A DNA stretch of 64,000 nt, from contig NZ_NDFH01000003.1 in NCBI RefSeq assembly GCF_002239585.1, forward strand, positions 372,001-436,000, read 5' to 3'. Below are positions 62,386 to 64,000 of the stretch, one piece after another. The stretch comes from Psychromonas sp. CD1 (lineage in GTDB: Bacteria; Pseudomonadota; Gammaproteobacteria; Enterobacterales; Psychromonadaceae). The notes under the pieces are model-generated. The model did not search any database. It was not told where the DNA came from and saw only the letters and a list, made by a program, of their open reading frames with translations. Numbering within the stretch: the stretch's first letter is position 1; every line of letters begins with the position of its first letter. The position numbers and the translations under genes were made by a program.

Positions 62386-62641
62386 AAAAATACACCTTTA
62401 ATATAAAACAGAGGTTGGAGTTTAAAGGAAATGAAAAAAAGTGTTTAGCTCTTTTTAAATAAATACGTATTTATGTCGATGTAAAGTCTATTTTAGCATT
62501 TATCTTATGCTTGATCATTGTAAATTGTGTAAGTTAAAGGAAGTCTTTATCATATAAAAATAGGTGCGTGCTTAAGGGAACAGAATTTACTCCTCAGCAT
62601 TAGACAGGATAAAAGTAAGCATGAATAATAAGGTATAATTA

Positions 62642-63397
62642 ATGAAAAACACAAAACTTGCAAATAAATTAGATCAACTTTTAGAAATACATCAATTTAA
62701 AGATTATTGTCCTAATGGCTTACAGATAGAAGGGCGACAAGAGGTACAAAAAATAATTTTAGGCGTCACGGCGAATCAAGCTTTAATTGATATTGCTGTT
62801 ATTCAAAAAGCGGATGCTATTTTGGTGCATCATGGTTTTTTTTGGAAAGGCGAAACTGAAAATATTGTTGGGATGAAGTATAAACGTATTAAAGCCTTGA
62901 TAGAAAATGGCATTAACTTATACGCTTATCATTTACCGTTGGATGTGCATACTCAATTTGGTAATAATACGCACTTGGCAAAATTATTAGGGATCATAGA
63001 TCGTCGGCCGTTAGAGCCTTGGAATAAGCGCAGTGTTGGACGTGTAGGTAAATTTTCAGAGGCACTCACCAGTACACAATTAAGTGCGCGAATAGAAAAA
63101 GTGTTACAGCGTAAACCCTTACATATTGATGGAGGTAAAAGTGAAATTAAAAGCGTTGCATGGTGTACGGGCGGAGGGCAAGATTTAATTAATATCGCAG
63201 CAGAACAAGGTATTGATGCTTTTATCAGTGGTGAAATATCTGAGCGAACAGTGCATATAGCACGTGAGATGGGCATCCATTATTATGCGGCAGGACATCA
63301 TGCAACTGAGCGTTACGGGGTGCAAGCATTAGGAGAATGGTTACAGAGTGAATGTGCATTAGAGGTTTCTTTTATTGATATAGACAATCCCGTGTAG
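62642..63397 (+). CDS. NIF3-family (YbgI-like) dinuclear metal protein
   Basis: The 251 residues match the Nif3/YbgI/GTP cyclohydrolase I type 2 family. Metal ligands are likely in ILVHHGFFW, YAYHLPLDVH and GHHATERYGVQALGEWL. It has a hexameric toroid fold in known structures; the reaction is uncertain. AAGG lies eight bases before the ATG. Upstream there is a 256-bp gap to rdgC with no obvious gene. Confidence 0.9.
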   Translation: MKNTKLANKLDQLLEIHQFKDYCPNGLQIEGRQEVQKIILGVTANQALIDIAVIQKADAILVHHGFFWKGETENIVGMKYKRIKALIENGINLYAYHLPLDVHTQFGNNTHLAKLLGIIDRRPLEPWNKRSVGRVGKFSEALTSTQLSARIEKVLQRKPLHIDGGKSEIKSVAWCTGGGQDLINIAAEQGIDAFISGEISERTVHIAREMGIHYYAAGHHATERYGVQALGEWLQSECALEVSFIDIDNPV

Positions 63398-63448
63398 TAA
63401 TGCCTGCTCTTATTCCCATGTGCGATGAGATATTGATTATTATTTAAC

Positions 63449-63470
63449 TTTACATTGATGTAAAAAAGGG
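63449..63470. other. Small hairpin between NIF3-family gene and gsk
   Basis: A 7-bp stem (TTTACAT with ATGTAAA) and a 2-nt loop, followed by AAAGGGG; without a T-tract it is not a convincing plus-strand terminator. Confidence 0.3.
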
Positions 63471-63552
63471 GTTTTACTCTGCCTTAGTTTTAGTGTCTAT
63501 GCTAGGATCTCGCTTTATTATTAAAATAATTCAATGAGCGAGCTGTAAAAAG

Positions 63553-64000
63553 ATGAAGTTTCCCGGACAACGTAAATCCAAGCATTATTTTCCCGTTAAT
63601 AGTAGAGATCCTCTTCTTGCCCAACTTCATCCTAGGCCGAAACATGGTGCCACATATATTGCAGGCATTGATCAAATTTTAGTGGATATTGAAGCGAAAG
63701 TAAGTAATGAACTTTTACAACGTTATGCATTAGCAGAGGGTAATTCGATACTGATTGATGATGCTCGTGCGCATAAATTATATACAGAGTTGCAAGAGCG
63801 CAAATTAATCAGTGATGAATTTGCAGGTGGGACTATCGGTAATACTTTGCATAATTATTCGGTGTTAGCCGATGATAAGTCGGTTTTATTTGGTGCAATG
63901 AGTAAAAACATTGAAGTGGGAAGTTATTCTTATCGGTATCTTTGCGATACATCTTCAAAAGTGGATTTAAACTATTTACAACCGGTAATGGGGGCGGTTG
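63553..64000 (+). CDS. gsk: Inosine-guanosine kinase, 3' end outside the window
   Basis: Phosphorylates inosine and guanosine in purine salvage. The 149 visible codons start MKFPGQRKSKHYFPVNSRDPL and continue GIDQILVDIEAKV, EFAGGTIGNTLHNYSVLAD and SYSYRYLCDTSSKVDLNYL, which align closely with E. coli Gsk (434 residues). The gene runs off the end of the window, so the active site is not seen. No PurR-like site was recognised in the 155-bp gap upstream. Confidence 0.95.
   Translation, partial: MKFPGQRKSKHYFPVNSRDPLLAQLHPRPKHGATYIAGIDQILVDIEAKVSNELLQRYALAEGNSILIDDARAHKLYTELQERKLISDEFAGGTIGNTLHNYSVLADDKSVLFGAMSKNIEVGSYSYRYLCDTSSKVDLNYLQPVMGAV

Noticed and set aside
62634-62639. TATAAT three bases before the NIF3-family ATG, suggesting a leaderless transcript
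   Set aside because: No -35 box at the proper spacing, and a normal AAGG ribosome-binding sequence is present; probably chance in A/T-rich DNA.

Overview
This is chromosomal DNA of an AT-rich marine-type gammaproteobacterium. The protein set looks like Psychromonas or a close relative in the Alteromonadales/Vibrionales neighbourhood: DUF2058, DUF3622, VF530 and DUF1415 proteins, HexR, NlpI, a proteobacterial glucokinase and a pseudaminate cluster inside a housekeeping backbone. That assignment comes from protein resemblance and gene order, not from a search. Almost all of the window is vertically inherited core genome. The interest lies in its control elements and in several signs of local gene loss. 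I found no CRISPR array, prophage, toxin-antitoxin pair or recognisable defence system.

Layout. 1-4.4 kb: the 3' part of ackA, small conserved genes, aat and gltA, with a 70-bp tandem duplication across the aat start. 4.4-14.4 kb: sdhCDAB-sucABCD, which with the divergent gltA encodes a central block of the TCA cycle. 14.5-17.8 kb: an outer-membrane-barrel-like protein, DUF3622, VF530, a DUF2057 (CsgI-like) protein, a stub of a PqiA/LetA protein and SOS-type yebG. 17.8-21.1 kb: thrS-infC-rpmI-rplT, with a hairpin mimicking the tRNA-Thr anticodon arm before thrS and an AUA start for infC. 21.5-25.6 kb: a 3'-truncated tgt joined to yajC-secD-secF. 25.9-32.1 kb: nlpI and the pseudaminic acid genes pseB-C-F-G-I, with pseH missing from its expected place.

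32.2-44.0 kb: trxB, rne (with a 13-copy hexapeptide repeat), rluC, a HAD phosphatase, ybiB, DUF1415, endA, gapA, hexR and glk (with HexR-like boxes between the last two), and tRNA-Ser(GGA). 44.0-46.9 kb: an ABC exporter, a gene-poor stretch and ridA. 47.1-52.1 kb: a thiamine-precursor salvage operon (thiD, thiZ, thiX, thiY, tenA, thiM) preceded by an IS30-family end fragment rather than a visible TPP riboswitch. 52.1-59.7 kb: dsbB, fadR, then the conserved ftsK-lolA-rarA-crcB-serS run. 59.7-60.1 kb: a larger IS30-family remnant whose last 121 bp match the fragment before thiD in inverted orientation. 60.1-64.0 kb: purT, rdgC, a NIF3-family gene and the 5' part of gsk.

How it fits together: translation and secretion genes (thrS, infC, rpmI, rplT, secDF, serS, aat), central carbon flow (ackA, gltA, sdh, suc, gapA, glk, hexR), RNA processing (rne, rluC) and envelope biogenesis (lolA, dsbB, nlpI) form the stable backbone. 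The lost or damaged pieces (tgt 3' end, absent queA and pseH, PqiA/LetA stub, IS remnants, no TPP riboswitch) suggest small deletions, some probably linked to IS activity. No genuinely new multigene system was identified.
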